64,000 nt of DNA from assembly GCF_017315705.1 (NCBI RefSeq), contig NZ_JAFLRF010000005.1:182293-246292 (forward strand). The letters are read 5' to 3'. Positions within the stretch are counted from its first letter, which is position 1. Each line of letters begins with the position of its first letter. This DNA is from Trinickia mobilis (GTDB taxonomy: Bacteria; Pseudomonadota; Gammaproteobacteria; Burkholderiales; Burkholderiaceae). This document shows, piece by piece, positions 9,542-18,548 of this stretch. The position numbers were made by a program, and so were the translations under genes. The notes beneath the pieces were generated by a model. It was not told the DNA's origin, did not search any database, and saw nothing but the letters and a program-made list of their open reading frames with translations.

Positions 9542-10279
9542 ATGCTCGAATTCTTTGCAACGCTCCATTGGGGCGCGGTTATCCAGATCGTCGTCATCGA
9601 CATCCTGCTCGGCGGCGACAACGCGGTCGTGATCGCGCTTGCCTGCCGCAACCTGCCGCAGCAGCAGCGTGTGCGCGGCGTGCTGTGGGGCACCGCGGGC
9701 GCGATCGTCTTGCGGGTCGCGCTGATTTCGTTTGCCGTGGTGCTGCTCGACGTGCCGCTCTTGAAGTTCGCGGGCGGCTTGCTGCTCTTGTGGATCGGCG
9801 TGCGTCTGATGGCGCCCGCGCACGATGTGCACGAAAACATCAAGCCTGCCGACAAGCTGCTGTCCGCGATCAAGACCATCGTGATTGCCGATGCGGTGAT
9901 GAGCCTTGACAACGTGATCGCCATCGCCGGCGCGGCAGAAGCCGCCGATCCGCAGCACCGGATCGCGCTCGTGATCTTCGGCCTCGTGTTCAGCATTCCG
10001 CTGATCGTGTGGGGGAGCACGCTGGTGCTGAAGCTGCTCGATCGCTTCCCGGTCATCGTCACGCTTGGCGCGGCGCTGCTCGGCTGGATCGCGGGCGGTC
10101 TCATCATCAACGATCCGGCAGGCGACCGCTGGCCGCTGCTCGATACGCCCGCCGCCGAATACGGCGCGCACATTGCGGGCGCGCTGTTCGTGGTCGTCGT
10201 CGGGTATTGTTTCAAGCGGCGAGCCGTGCGACGTGAAAGCGCCGGTGCCTCCGGCTCGGGCTCTTCCGGCGCGCGCTAG
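9542..10279 (+). CDS. TerC-family membrane protein
   Basis: A 245-residue inner-membrane protein of the TerC/YjbE family, linked to metal (manganese, calcium) export and tellurium resistance in relatives. About seven hydrophobic helices are visible. The family hallmarks are the two acidic intramembrane motifs [15 protein letters not shown] (residues about 20-34) and [15 protein letters not shown] (about 116-130). The open frame extends upstream to 9476, but that part lies inside the hairpin; [11 protein letters not shown] at 9542 is the usual start. Flanked on both sides by terminator hairpins, so it is probably monocistronic. Confidence 0.88.
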   Translation: MLEFFATLHWGAVIQIVVIDILLGGDNAVVIALACRNLPQQQRVRGVLWGTAGAIVLRVALISFAVVLLDVPLLKFAGGLLLLWIGVRLMAPAHDVHENIKPADKLLSAIKTIVIADAVMSLDNVIAIAGAAEAADPQHRIALVIFGLVFSIPLIVWGSTLVLKLLDRFPVIVTLGAALLGWIAGGLIINDPAGDRWPLLDTPAAEYGAHIAGALFVVVVGYCFKRRAVRRESAGASGSGSSGAR

Positions 10280-10334
10280 CGGGCCGCGCATTGGCCGTCC
10301 GGCCGAATGCCGCGTGCTACCCCCGCTGGCTACG

Positions 10335-10373
10335 ATGAAGACGCCTGCCCAGTTTCCGGGCAGGCGTCTTCAT
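10335..10373 (+). terminator. hairpin terminator between terC and the pilin gene
   Basis: A perfect 16-base stem (ATGAAGACGCCTGCCC / GGGCAGGCGTCTTCAT) with a 7-base loop lies about 55 bases after terC. It lacks a strong T-run (ATTTAG follows), so it may slow rather than fully end transcription. Confidence 0.7.
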
Positions 10374-10388
10374 TTAGGGAGCCTGCCG

Positions 10389-11000
10389 ATGTTCGTTTTT
10401 TCTCTCCTCCGTTTTTCGGGCCGCGCTGGCGGCATGCCTGTGTTTCTTTCCGAGCCATGGGGTGCACGCGTCGTCCGAGCTTGCCGCAAGGCCGGTTTTA
10501 CGCTGATCGAATTGATGATCGTGCTCGCGATCGTCGGGGTCATTGCGGCGTACGCGATCCCCGCTTACCAGGACTATCTGGCGCGCAGCCGCGTGGGCGA
10601 GGGCTTGTCGCTGGCGTCGTCGGCGCGCCTTGCGGTCGCCGAGAACGCAGCTAGCGGCAATGCGCTCGCCGGCGGCTACTCGGTGCCCCCGGCCACGCGC
10701 AACGTCGAATCGGTTCGAATCGACGACGATACCGGCCAGATCACCGTGAGCTATACGACGCGCGTTGCTCCGGAAGGCTCCAATACGCTCGTGCTGGTGC
10801 CGTCGCTGCCCGACAACGCGGAGACGCCGACGGCGCGCGTCGCGCTATCGAAGGGCGTGGCGCTCGCCGGTTCGGTGACGTGGGAGTGCTTCGCGGGCGG
10901 CAAGAGCGCGTCTTCGTTGCCGGCGCCTGGGGCGGGTCCGACGCCGTCCGATGCGCCGACGCTGCCGGCGAATCTGGCGCCGCCCGAGTGCCGCGCGTGA
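10389..11000 (+). CDS. type IV pilin (PilA-like major or minor pilin)
   Basis: A 203-residue type IV prepilin. The prepilin peptidase site is [13 protein letters not shown] with G at -1, F at +1 and E at +5, followed by the hydrophobic assembly helix to [14 protein letters not shown]. The start at 10389 is chosen because AGGGAG lies seven bases upstream; it gives a 36-residue leader, far longer than the 6-10 residues of most pilins. An in-frame ATG at 10434 would give a 21-residue leader but has no clear ribosome site. The mature protein is about 167 residues. Its C-terminal 30 residues are rich in Ser, Pro and Ala and end PPECRA, a plausible O-glycosylation tail. The PglL-type glycosyltransferase gene is next downstream. 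Confidence 0.88.
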   Translation: MFVFSLLRFSGRAGGMPVFLSEPWGARVVRACRKAGFTLIELMIVLAIVGVIAAYAIPAYQDYLARSRVGEGLSLASSARLAVAENAASGNALAGGYSVPPATRNVESVRIDDDTGQITVSYTTRVAPEGSNTLVLVPSLPDNAETPTARVALSKGVALAGSVTWECFAGGKSASSLPAPGAGPTPSDAPTLPANLAPPECRA

Positions 11001-11160
11001 AGGCGATGGGGCAGGGTGGCCGCCCGGCGGGGCGGGGGCGTAGTTCCGCTCCGGGCGAAATTGGGGGCGAGCGGGCGGTCGCTCGCGCGGTGCGTCTGTT
11101 GACACTTCGGATGGGGCCGCCGCAACACGCGGCTCCCGAATTAGCCGATATTCCCGCCGT

Positions 11161-11200
11161 CCGGCGCACAGTGAAAGGTTTTTTTTGTATAGTGCGCCGG
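11161..11200 (+). promoter_or_regulatory. inverted repeat ahead of pglL
   Basis: CCGGCGCAC and GTGCGCCGG form a perfect 9-base inverted repeat around a T-rich 22-base centre that includes TATAGT, a possible -10 element. It ends 22 bases before the pglL start. It could be an operator or a leader hairpin. Confidence 0.4.
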
Positions 11201-11222
11201 TTGCAGACGCCTCCGGTTCCTC

Positions 11223-13010
11223 ATGCCCTCCCCCTTTGCACGTTATTTGTCGCTGGCTTTGCTGGCTTTCGCGTTGATTCTTCCCTACGCGGTCACCAAC
11301 CATACCTATCCGATTCCGACTTTCTATGCGGAATTCACGGCGCTCGCGCTGTACCTGCTGGTCGGCGCCGGCGTCCTGTTCCTCGTGAACAGCGCGCGGC
11401 CGCGTATTCCGTATGCCTCGCCCGTTGTCTCGCTCGTGCCGCTCGCGTTCGGCCTATTGCTCGTCGCGCAGACTTTCTTGTTGCCTGTCGCGCAGCCGTC
11501 GATGAACTGGCTTGGCGCCGGCTTCCTGCTCGCTGCCTTCTTGGCTGTGCATGCGGGCTATGGGTTTGCCCGCGCGGGCTTGTCCGAAGACGCGTTGCGC
11601 TGGGCCGCCGGCGCGTTGATCGTCGGCGCGCTCTTCGCCGTGTTTAGCCAGCTCGTCCAGCTCTTTCACGCGGAGGTGCGTTTCTCGCCTTTCGTCGTCG
11701 CCTACAACATCACCGTCGAGCGCCGGCCGTTCGGCAACATGGCGCAGGCGAATCACCTCGCCACCGTGATCGCGTTCGGCATGGCCGGCGCGATGTTCCT
11801 CGCGCAAACGCGCCGGCTCAACCTGCTCGTGTGGGCGTCGGTGTCGGCGATCTGCGCGGTGGGACAGGCGCTCACCGTATCGCGCGGGCCCTGGCTGCAG
11901 ACCGCGGTGATCGTCGTCGCGGGGTTCTGGATGGCGGCGGCCGAATCGCGCCGGCACGGCGGCGCGCGGCGCAATACGCGCGAATGGCTGATCCCGTTCG
12001 CGCTCGCCGTGATCTTTCTCGCCGTGAACGTGGCGGTGCGCTGGGCGAATGTGCACTACCACCTCGATCTTGCCGTATCGGCGGCGGACCGCTTCAAGGA
12101 CCAAGGCCAGATCGCGCCGCGCATCGCGTTGTGGAAATACGGCCTGACGATGTTCAAGTCGCATCCGCTTCTCGGTGTCGGCTGGGGTGAGTTTCCGCGC
12201 TTTCAGTTCGCGTTCGCGAAGGCGCTCGGCGGCGTCGAGATCGCGAACAACTCGCACGACATTTTCATCGACCTGCTCGCAAAGTCCGGCCTGATCGGCC
12301 TGGGCATCCTCTTGATCGGCCTTCTGGCGTGGCTCGTGCGCGTGCTCGTCGCGCCGCAATGCGCGCCTCGCGTCTTCGGTCTTGCGCTGATTGGCGTGTT
12401 GCTGATGCATGCGCTCGTCGAATATCCGCAGCAATACATGTTCTTCCTGCTGCCGGCGATGTTCGTCTTCGGGCTGCTCGAGAGCAGGCCGCTGCGCTTC
12501 GTGCCGGGCGGATTGTCGCTCGGCATCCAGGTGGTGCTCGTGGTCGGCGGTCTGGCTGCGCTGTATCCGATCTTGCGCGACTACCAGCGCGCCGAAGTGC
12601 TGTACTACGGCGCGCGTCCCGCGGAAGAATATCGCGCCGATCCGTCGTTCCTGTTTGGCGCGTGGGGCGAGTACGGCATGGCGACGCTGCTGCCGATCGA
12701 CCGCAACGATCTGCCGGTGAAGCTCGCCATGCACAAGCAGGCGATTGCGCTATTGCCGGGCGAGACCGTGTTGCGCCGCTACGCCGTGCTTCAGGCGCTC
12801 GACGGGCAGCAGAGCGCCGCCTTCGATACGGTGGACCGTCTGAAGATCTTCGCGGAGGAACTGCACGACTGGCCGTCGCAACTCGCTTCGCTCTACGCGT
12901 TGAGCGACGAGCAGCAGGCGGTGCTGGCCGGCTTCAAGGCCGAGCTGGTGAAGAAGTACGGCGTGCCGCCGAAGGACGCCAACCAGGACGAAGACGATAG
13001 CGACGATTGA
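11223..13010 (+). CDS. pglL: PglL-type O-oligosaccharyltransferase (Wzy_C family)
   Basis: A 595-residue polytopic inner-membrane protein that transfers lipid-linked glycans onto Ser/Thr of exported proteins such as pilin. About a dozen helices fill residues 8-430. The conserved Wzy/PglL core is visible: RRPFGNMAQANHLATVIAFG (about residue 164-183), a large periplasmic loop around RIALWKYGLTMFKSHPLLGVGWGEFP, and the NNSHDIFIDLLAK histidine motif. The C-terminal 150 residues form the soluble PglL_C-like domain; the end is acidic (DEDDSDD). The pilin gene immediately upstream is a likely substrate. Alternative reading as O-antigen ligase (WaaL) is less likely because of the linkage and the C-terminal domain. 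Confidence 0.88.
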   Translation: MPSPFARYLSLALLAFALILPYAVTNHTYPIPTFYAEFTALALYLLVGAGVLFLVNSARPRIPYASPVVSLVPLAFGLLLVAQTFLLPVAQPSMNWLGAGFLLAAFLAVHAGYGFARAGLSEDALRWAAGALIVGALFAVFSQLVQLFHAEVRFSPFVVAYNITVERRPFGNMAQANHLATVIAFGMAGAMFLAQTRRLNLLVWASVSAICAVGQALTVSRGPWLQTAVIVVAGFWMAAAESRRHGGARRNTREWLIPFALAVIFLAVNVAVRWANVHYHLDLAVSAADRFKDQGQIAPRIALWKYGLTMFKSHPLLGVGWGEFPRFQFAFAKALGGVEIANNSHDIFIDLLAKSGLIGLGILLIGLLAWLVRVLVAPQCAPRVFGLALIGVLLMHALVEYPQQYMFFLLPAMFVFGLLESRPLRFVPGGLSLGIQVVLVVGGLAALYPILRDYQRAEVLYYGARPAEEYRADPSFLFGAWGEYGMATLLPIDRNDLPVKLAMHKQAIALLPGETVLRRYAVLQALDGQQSAAFDTVDRLKIFAEELHDWPSQLASLYALSDEQQAVLAGFKAELVKKYGVPPKDANQDEDDSDD

Positions 13011-13128
13011 TCGTATCGCCGCAACTGCTCTTGAAATGCGCCGGCGCAAGCACGCCGGCGCGATCCCCGCAATCGTGCCGAACCGGCCGGGGGGCGGCCC
13101 CAACCGGTACCTGCGCGCGATAGCCGCG

Positions 13129-13200
13129 TTACTGCGAAGCCTCTGGCACGGACACGTAGGTGCCCGTCAGCGTCTTTTCGAATTCGGCGCTTCCGGCCAT
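13129..13200 (-). CDS. possible 23-residue ORF coupled to moaC
   Basis: The moaC stop TAA overlaps an ATG (TAATG) that opens a 23-residue frame, [13 protein letters not shown] onwards, ending at TAA 13129. TAATG overlap is a known reinitiation arrangement. The peptide has no recognisable family and could be the remnant of a longer gene that once followed moaC, or chance. Confidence 0.25.
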   Translation of the reverse strand: MAGSAEFEKTLTGTYVSVPEASQ

Positions 13201-13676
13201 TACGGCGCGACCCAAACCCCCGACTTACCACCGTGCTTCTCCAGCACCTTCACATCGGTGATCGTCATCCCGCGGTCCACCGCCTTGCACATGTCGTAGA
13301 CCGTCAGCAAGCCGACCTGCACGGCCGTCAGCGCCTCCATTTCGACGCCGGTGCGGCCAAGTGTCTCGACCTGCGCGGTGCAGACGACGCCCGGCAGCGC
13401 GTCGTCGAGCGCGAAATCCACGGTGACGCGCGTCAACGCGAGCGGATGGCACAGCGGGATCAGATCGGCCGTGCGCTTCGCGCCCTGGATTGCGGCGATG
13501 CGCGCGACGCCGAGCACGTCGCCCTTCTTGGCGTTGCCGCTCCGGATCAGCGCGAGCGTTTCGGGCAGCATGCGGATCGAGCCGCGCGCCAGCGCCACGC
13601 GCTTCGTTTCCTGCTTGCCGCCGACGTCGACCATATGGGCCTGGCCGGCTGCGTCGAAATGGGTGAGTTCTGGCAT
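13200..13676 (-). CDS. moaC: cyclic pyranopterin monophosphate synthase MoaC
   Basis: Converts the MoaA product into cyclic pyranopterin monophosphate, the first intermediate of molybdenum cofactor synthesis. At 158 residues it is full length. Recognised segments are [23 protein letters not shown] at the start, [20 protein letters not shown], the catalytic LIPLCHPL and [22 protein letters not shown], then the C-terminal GGKSG. It is convergent with pglL and not near other moa genes in this window. Confidence 0.96.
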   Translation of the reverse strand: MPELTHFDAAGQAHMVDVGGKQETKRVALARGSIRMLPETLALIRSGNAKKGDVLGVARIAAIQGAKRTADLIPLCHPLALTRVTVDFALDDALPGVVCTAQVETLGRTGVEMEALTAVQVGLLTVYDMCKAVDRGMTITDVKVLEKHGGKSGVWVAP

Positions 13677-13793
13677 GTCGGGCTCCTTCAGAGGGCGCCT
13701 ATCTTAGCAGCGACTGCGTTTGCGGCAGGCCGCTTCGCGTCATGTCCGGCTACCAGGAAGAGCGGGAAGACAAAAAGGACGGTGAGCGTCCGG

Positions 13794-14366
13794 TTACTGT
13801 GACGCCGGGCTCGCGACGAACCCGAAGCGCGCTTCTACCTCCGAGCGCTGCACCGCCTGCAGCGGCAAGTCGACGCCCGCGCGCCAGTGGAACTGCCCGC
13901 CGAGCCCTTCGGCGGACGGCGTCGACGAGTCCGCGAACAAATCGAGGTCATGGTCGTGCAGTACCGCGACGCGTGCCGGGCTTGACGTGTCGGCGAATAG
14001 AATCCCGCCTTCGTCGTCCGCGAACACGGCCGAAGGCTCGAACGCGCCGCCCGTCTGATCGGTCAGCGTCAGCGCGCCGCCATTCCCGCCGGCGGCGAGC
14101 CGCACGATCCACGGCGTATAGGCCAGCTCGACGTACACGCGCTGCGGTCCGTTCTGAAAGAACCATTGGCCGCGTGGGTCGCACTCGTAGTTGCGGCAGA
14201 TGAAGCCGATCAGCGCCGGATGGCGGATCGGCGTGCCGCTCGCGCCGGCGGCTTGCGCCGCTTCGTCGCGCATGCGCCAGTTGCCGCGCCTGTCGAGCAG
14301 AAGCCAGCCGGTGCAGTGCGGCACGTTCGGCCATTTGGCGAGCGCCTGTTTGACGATTTCATCCAT
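13794..14366 (-). CDS. conserved protein of unknown function
   Basis: A 190-residue soluble protein with no signal peptide. It begins MDEIVKQALAKWPNVPHCTGWLLLDRRGNWRMRD and carries IGFICRNYECDPRGQWFFQNGPQRVYVELAYTPWI in two separate conserved-looking stretches. I recall similar proteins in Burkholderiaceae and Cupriavidus annotated with a DUF29xx number, but cannot confirm which. Its start overlaps the end of the YheT-like hydrolase gene by 8 bases, so the two are translationally coupled in one operon. Confidence 0.75.
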   Translation of the reverse strand: MDEIVKQALAKWPNVPHCTGWLLLDRRGNWRMRDEAAQAAGASGTPIRHPALIGFICRNYECDPRGQWFFQNGPQRVYVELAYTPWIVRLAAGGNGGALTLTDQTGGAFEPSAVFADDEGGILFADTSSPARVAVLHDHDLDLFADSSTPSAEGLGGQFHWRAGVDLPLQAVQRSEVEARFGFVASPASQ

Positions 14367-15411
14367 CGATAGCGAAGGGCGTGAGGTAAGAGAAGACTCG
14401 GCGCGACAGCCAGTCGATGCGGCCCGGGAATGGTCCCGTCATGAACCCGACGTGACCGCCTGCGTCGGGCTGGTCGAGTTCGATCGCAGCGGAAACATCG
14501 GCGCGCGTCGGCAGCGACGCGCAGGGCAGGAACGGGTCGTTGCGCGCGTTCAGGACGAGCGTCGGCACGGCGACGTGCGGCAGGAGCGGCCGCGTGGTCG
14601 CGGACGTCCAATAGTCGTCGGTATTGCGAAAGCCGTGCAGTGGCGCGGTGACGACGTTATCGTACTCGTACATCGTGCGGCACGCGAGCACCGCGTCGCG
14701 ATCGAAGAGACCCGGGTATTGGTCCAGCTTCAAGAGCGCCTTGCGCTTGAGCGTCTTGAGGAAGCTCTTCGTGTAGACCATCGAAAAGCCCTGCGACAGC
14801 GCGCGCCCGCCCGCGTGGACATCGAGCGGCGCCGAGATGGCGGCCGCCGCCGCGACGAACGACGCGTCCTCGCGCCGCTCGCCGAGCCAGCGCAGCAACA
14901 CATTGCCGCCGAGCGACACACCCGCGACGACGATCGGCCCCTGGTGCACGCGGCGCAGGCGGCGCAGCACCCAGTCGACTTCGTTGCTGTCCGCGAGGTG
15001 ATAGAAGCGCGGCAGCAGATTGAGCGGTCCGCTGCAACTGCGAAAGTGGGGAACGACGCCGTGCCAGCCGTGCGCGCAGGCCGCCGACATCAGCGTGCGC
15101 GCGTAGTGCGAATCCGAATTGCCTTCGAGGCCATGGAACAGCACGAAGAGCGGCGCATTTGCCGCGGGGGCAGCGCTGCCGCGTGCGCGGTAGTCGAGCC
15201 AGTCGAGTTCGATGAAGTCGCCGTCGGGCGTGTCCCAGCGCTCGCGCCGGTAGTCGACGGCGGGGCGGCGCCCGAAGAGCGCGGGAACGATGGTCTGCGC
15301 GTGGCTCGTCGGGAGCCAGAGCGGCGGGGTGTACAGCATGTCGACCAGCGTATCGCGGGCCGCCCGGCCCGCCGCCGGCATCGACGCTGAGTTCTTATGC
15401 GCCGTACTCAT
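14359..15411 (-). CDS. YheT-family alpha/beta hydrolase
   Basis: A 350-residue serine hydrolase of the YheT/EMB8 family; physiological substrates are poorly known. The oxyanion segment FVLFHGLEGNSDSHYAR (about residue 90-106), the nucleophile elbow AGVSLGGNVLLRW (about 163-175), a late acidic residue in LNARNDPFLP and the histidine in GGHVGFM make a complete catalytic triad. The N-terminal PPLWLPTSHAQTIVPALF segment is typical. Co-transcribed with the gene of unknown function downstream, which it overlaps by 8 bases. Confidence 0.88.
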   Translation of the reverse strand: MSTAHKNSASMPAAGRAARDTLVDMLYTPPLWLPTSHAQTIVPALFGRRPAVDYRRERWDTPDGDFIELDWLDYRARGSAAPAANAPLFVLFHGLEGNSDSHYARTLMSAACAHGWHGVVPHFRSCSGPLNLLPRFYHLADSNEVDWVLRRLRRVHQGPIVVAGVSLGGNVLLRWLGERREDASFVAAAAAISAPLDVHAGGRALSQGFSMVYTKSFLKTLKRKALLKLDQYPGLFDRDAVLACRTMYEYDNVVTAPLHGFRNTDDYWTSATTRPLLPHVAVPTLVLNARNDPFLPCASLPTRADVSAAIELDQPDAGGHVGFMTGPFPGRIDWLSRRVFSYLTPFAIDG

Positions 15412-15470
15412 GCCATCCCCCCCACAAACTCAATCTCTATCTATCGAGCGCAGCCGCGCGTGCGGTGCGC

Positions 15471-15923
15471 TCAGTGCAGCGGCCCCTGCCCGTGCCGCAG
15501 CTTCGCGGCAAAGTGCGTGGCCGTTTCTTCCGGCATCGGGCTCGCGTGAATGTGCGCGATGCGCCATTCGCCGCGCTCGTGAACCATCACGTACGTCGAG
15601 AACACCATGCGCGGCGTGTCGAGCGGGCCGGCCGGCTGGTGCGCTTCGGCGATCGCGTAGACGACGGTGCCGAGACTGTCGTAGACGCGGATGTCGAGCG
15701 GCTCGATCGACGCCGGCGACGCCCCCGCTTCCAGTTGAGCCGCGAGCCCCGCACGAATGCTTTCGAGACCGTGCCAGTGCGAGCCGTCCGCGCAGATATA
15801 GCTCGCGAAGTCTTCGTCGATCCACAGGCTCATCATGCTGTCGATGCTGCCATCCGTGACGGCCTGGTAGAACGCGTTGAGGGAATCGGCTGCGGCTTCG
15901 AAGAGGCGGGCAAAACGTGGCAT
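15471..15923 (-). CDS. SnoaL/NTF2-like fold protein
   Basis: A 150-residue protein with the cone-shaped NTF2-like pattern: an N-terminal helix (FARLFEAAADSLNAFYQAVTDG), the SLWIDEDFASYICADGSHWHGLESIRAGL segment read in two parts, and strands ending with VHERGEWRIAHIHAS. Such proteins are often called ketosteroid-isomerase-like or DUF4440/DUF3225; the true role here is unknown. It lies 60 bases upstream of the YheT-like gene on the same strand and is probably in the same transcript. Confidence 0.78.
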   Translation of the reverse strand: MPRFARLFEAAADSLNAFYQAVTDGSIDSMMSLWIDEDFASYICADGSHWHGLESIRAGLAAQLEAGASPASIEPLDIRVYDSLGTVVYAIAEAHQPAGPLDTPRMVFSTYVMVHERGEWRIAHIHASPMPEETATHFAAKLRHGQGPLH

Positions 15924-16005
15924 GGCTCGTTAGTCTCTTGCGCGCGGCGGCGCGCCGTTTCGGTCAGTGATATTGAACGCACAAACGATTCATGGCTTCC
16001 GTGCG

Positions 16006-17040
16006 TCAGCGCTCGCCGAGCAGCATCCCGCGCAGGTCGCCGAATACCTGCTCCGCGCTCAGTTCGCGCAGGCAATTCAAATGGCCCAGCGGACATTCGC
16101 GCTGAAAACAGGGACTGCATTCGAGATGCAGCCATTGTACCTTTGCGAGTTCGGACAATGGCGGCGTGTGGCGCGGATCAGTCGAGCCGTAGACGGCCAC
16201 GAGCGGGCGCCGCAAGGCGGCCGCGACGTGCATGAGACCGGAATCGTTGGTGACGACGGCGCTTGCCCGCGAGATCAGCGCGCAGGCTTCGCCGAGCGAC
16301 GTTTGTCCGCAGAGGTTGCGCACGTTCGGCGCCCGTTCGGAGATCGCTTGCGCAATGGGGGCGTCCTTGCCCGAGCCGAGCGCGACGATCTGGGTGTACG
16401 GAAACGACTGTCCGACGATCTGCGCGAGCGCCGCGAAGTGCTCGGGCGGCCAGCGCTTCGCGCTGCCGTACTCGGCGCCGGGACAGAACACGACGAGCGG
16501 CACGCGGGTATCGAGATTGAAGCGCGCCGATGCGCGCGCGGCCTCGTTCAGATCGGACTCGAGCCGCGGCGCCGGCAGGCTTTCCTGCAGCTTCGGAACA
16601 TTGGCGCCGGGCGCGTAGGCGAGCGCGGCGTAATGGCCGCTCATCGGCGGACGCTCGTCCTTGCGCGGATTCGCGTGGCGCACGTTCAAGAGGCCGTAGC
16701 GTTTTTCGCCCGTGTAGCCGATGCGCAGCGAGATGCCCGCCAGCCAGGGGATCAGCGCCGATTTGAGCGAATTCGGCAGCACGTAGGCGGCGTCGTAGCC
16801 GACGTCGCGCAGGTCGCTCGCGAGCTGCCAGCGGCGCAGCAGTTGCAGCTTGCCGTGGGCGAGATCGGTCGCGTAGACATCGTGGATTTCCGGCATCCGT
16901 TCGAGCACGGGCGCGACCCAGCCGGGCGCGACCGCATCGATGACGATGCGCGGATGAAGCTTCTTCAGCAGCGCAAACAGCGGTTGCGCCATCAATGCGT
17001 CACCGATCCAATTCGGTGCGATAACCAACGCGCGACGCAT
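16006..17040 (-). CDS. waaF: lipopolysaccharide heptosyltransferase II
   Basis: Transfers the second L-glycero-D-manno-heptose to the LPS inner core from ADP-heptose; a GT9 enzyme acting at the cytoplasmic face of the inner membrane. It is 344 residues, normal length. It begins MRRALVIAPNWIGDALMAQPLFALL and has the conserved FCPGAEYGSAKRWPPEHFA, NDSGLMHVAAALRRPLVAVYGSTDPRHTPP regions split over the C-terminal domain, and the late CSPCFQRECPLGH cysteine cluster. It follows ilvE and the small zinc-finger gene on the same strand. Confidence 0.95.
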   Translation of the reverse strand: MRRALVIAPNWIGDALMAQPLFALLKKLHPRIVIDAVAPGWVAPVLERMPEIHDVYATDLAHGKLQLLRRWQLASDLRDVGYDAAYVLPNSLKSALIPWLAGISLRIGYTGEKRYGLLNVRHANPRKDERPPMSGHYAALAYAPGANVPKLQESLPAPRLESDLNEAARASARFNLDTRVPLVVFCPGAEYGSAKRWPPEHFAALAQIVGQSFPYTQIVALGSGKDAPIAQAISERAPNVRNLCGQTSLGEACALISRASAVVTNDSGLMHVAAALRRPLVAVYGSTDPRHTPPLSELAKVQWLHLECSPCFQRECPLGHLNCLRELSAEQVFGDLRGMLLGER

Positions 17041-17161
17041 CAGTAGGGATTCCGATGTCGTGTGAAAACGCGGCGCGCGGAGCGCGTCGCGTTTGGATTG
17101 TGAGGGGGAGAGGGGCCGCGCTGCGGCCGGTCGGTGCGCCGCGCTCGCGCGCCGCGCCGGC

Positions 17162-17356
17162 TCAATGGCCCTTGATGACTTCGCCGTCGCGCAGCTTGTA
17201 GCGCGTGCTGCAGTACGGGCAACGCGCTTCGCCGTGCGTGACGTCGATGAACACGCGCGGATGCGTCATCTTGCGGTCCATGTTCGGGTTCGGGCAGTAC
17301 GCCGGCAGATCCTTGGCCGTCAGTTCGACCAGCGGCATTTCCTTGATTTCGCTCAT
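17162..17356 (-). CDS. small zinc-finger (zf-CHCC) protein
   Basis: A 64-residue protein with the CHCC pattern: C at AYCPNP, H in THPR, and CPYC near residues 47-50, embedded in HGEARCPYCSTRYKL. This matches the zf-CHCC family, related to the 13-kDa NDUFS6-like proteins; a structural or assembly role is suspected, not shown. It lies 59 bases after ilvE and before waaF, an order I recall from other Burkholderia. Confidence 0.9.
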   Translation of the reverse strand: MSEIKEMPLVELTAKDLPAYCPNPNMDRKMTHPRVFIDVTHGEARCPYCSTRYKLRDGEVIKGH

Positions 17357-17415
17357 GAGGACAAATTCTCGTGGTATGCGTGTGGGCGCCGCCTGCGTTC
17401 CGGGCGGCGCCAGAA

Positions 17416-18336
17416 TTAGATTTTAGTCAGCCAATGCGCGTATTTCGGGTTCTTGCCGGCGACCACATCGAAGAACGCCGATTGCAGCTTCTCGGTGACG
17501 GGGCCGCGCGCGCCGCTGCCGATCGTGCGGTTGTCGAGCTCGCGGATCGGCGTGACTTCGGCGGCGGTGCCGGTGAAGAACGCTTCGTCGGCCGTATAGA
17601 CTTCGTCGCGCGTGATGCGCTTTTCGATCACTTCGATGCCGGCGTCCTTCGCGAGCGTGATGACGGTGTCGCGCGTGATGCCGTCGAGGCACGACGACAG
17701 ATCGGGCGTGTAGAGCTTGCCGTTGTTCACGAGGAAGAAGTTTTCGCCGGAGCCTTCCGAGACGTAGCCGTCGACGTCGAGCAGCAGCGCTTCGTCGTAG
17801 CCGTCGGCGGTGGCTTCCTGGTTCGCGAGAATCGAGTTCACATACCAGCCGGACGCCTTGGCGCGCACCATCGACACGTTCACGTGGTGGCGCGTGAACG
17901 ACGAGGTCTTCACGCGGATGCCCTTCGCGAGCCCGTCTTCGCCGAGATAGGCGCCCCACGGCCACGCGGCGATGGCGACGTGGATCGTGTTGCCCTTCGC
18001 GGACACGCCGAGCTTTTCCGAGCCGACCCAGACGATCGGGCGCAGGTAGCACGATTCGAGCTTGTTCTCGCGGACCACTTCGCGCTGTGCGCCTTCGATC
18101 GTTTCGCGGTCGAACGGCACGTCCATCTGGAAGATCTTGGCGGAATTGAAGAGGCGCTTCGTATGTTCCTTGAGACGGAAGATCGCGGTGCCGCTGTCCG
18201 TCTGGTAAGCGCGCACGCCTTCGAAGACGCCCATGCCGTAGTGCAGGGTATGAGTCAGGACGTGGATCTTGGCATCGCGCCAGTCGATCAGCTTGCCGTC
18301 CATCCAGATCTTGCCGTCGCGATCGGCCATTGACAT
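17416..18336 (-). CDS. ilvE: branched-chain amino acid aminotransferase
   Basis: PLP-dependent enzyme of the last step of leucine, isoleucine and valine synthesis and the first step of their breakdown. It is 306 residues. It has GMGVFEGVRAY (residues 35-43 region), the PLP lysine K160 in RAKASGWYVNS, and the C-terminal DEAFFTGTAAEVTPIRELDNR signature. The ATG at 18336 follows AGGAGA. It heads an operon with the zinc-finger gene and waaF, and diverges from azlCD, which exports the same amino acids. Confidence 0.96.
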   Translation of the reverse strand: MSMADRDGKIWMDGKLIDWRDAKIHVLTHTLHYGMGVFEGVRAYQTDSGTAIFRLKEHTKRLFNSAKIFQMDVPFDRETIEGAQREVVRENKLESCYLRPIVWVGSEKLGVSAKGNTIHVAIAAWPWGAYLGEDGLAKGIRVKTSSFTRHHVNVSMVRAKASGWYVNSILANQEATADGYDEALLLDVDGYVSEGSGENFFLVNNGKLYTPDLSSCLDGITRDTVITLAKDAGIEVIEKRITRDEVYTADEAFFTGTAAEVTPIRELDNRTIGSGARGPVTEKLQSAFFDVVAGKNPKYAHWLTKI

Positions 18337-18431
18337 ACGTTTCTCCTAACGGTGGGGGGCGTTCAAGGCGATAAGGGGCACATTTTAGCGTCTTTTGCAC
18401 CGCGACCGGGCGTTTGGCCGCCGCCTCGTCT

Positions 18432-18437
18432 TATAAT
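18432..18437 (+). promoter_or_regulatory. possible -10 element for azlCD
   Basis: A consensus TATAAT hexamer lies in the ilvE-azlC divergent region, 112 bases before azlC. No -35 with proper spacing is obvious, so this is a weak call. Confidence 0.3.
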
Positions 18438-18548
18438 TTGCCGCTCGCCCAAACCGGCGGGCTCGAGCGGCGACGCGGCCCGAGACACGCGCAGACCGCC
18501 GGTCTGGTCCCGATTTCCGCTCCCACGGTGTCCCGCCACTGCCACGCT

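Noticed and set aside
15412..15470. Possible terminator between the SnoaL-like and YheT-like genes
   Set aside because: No stable stem with a T-run could be found; the genes are probably in one transcript.
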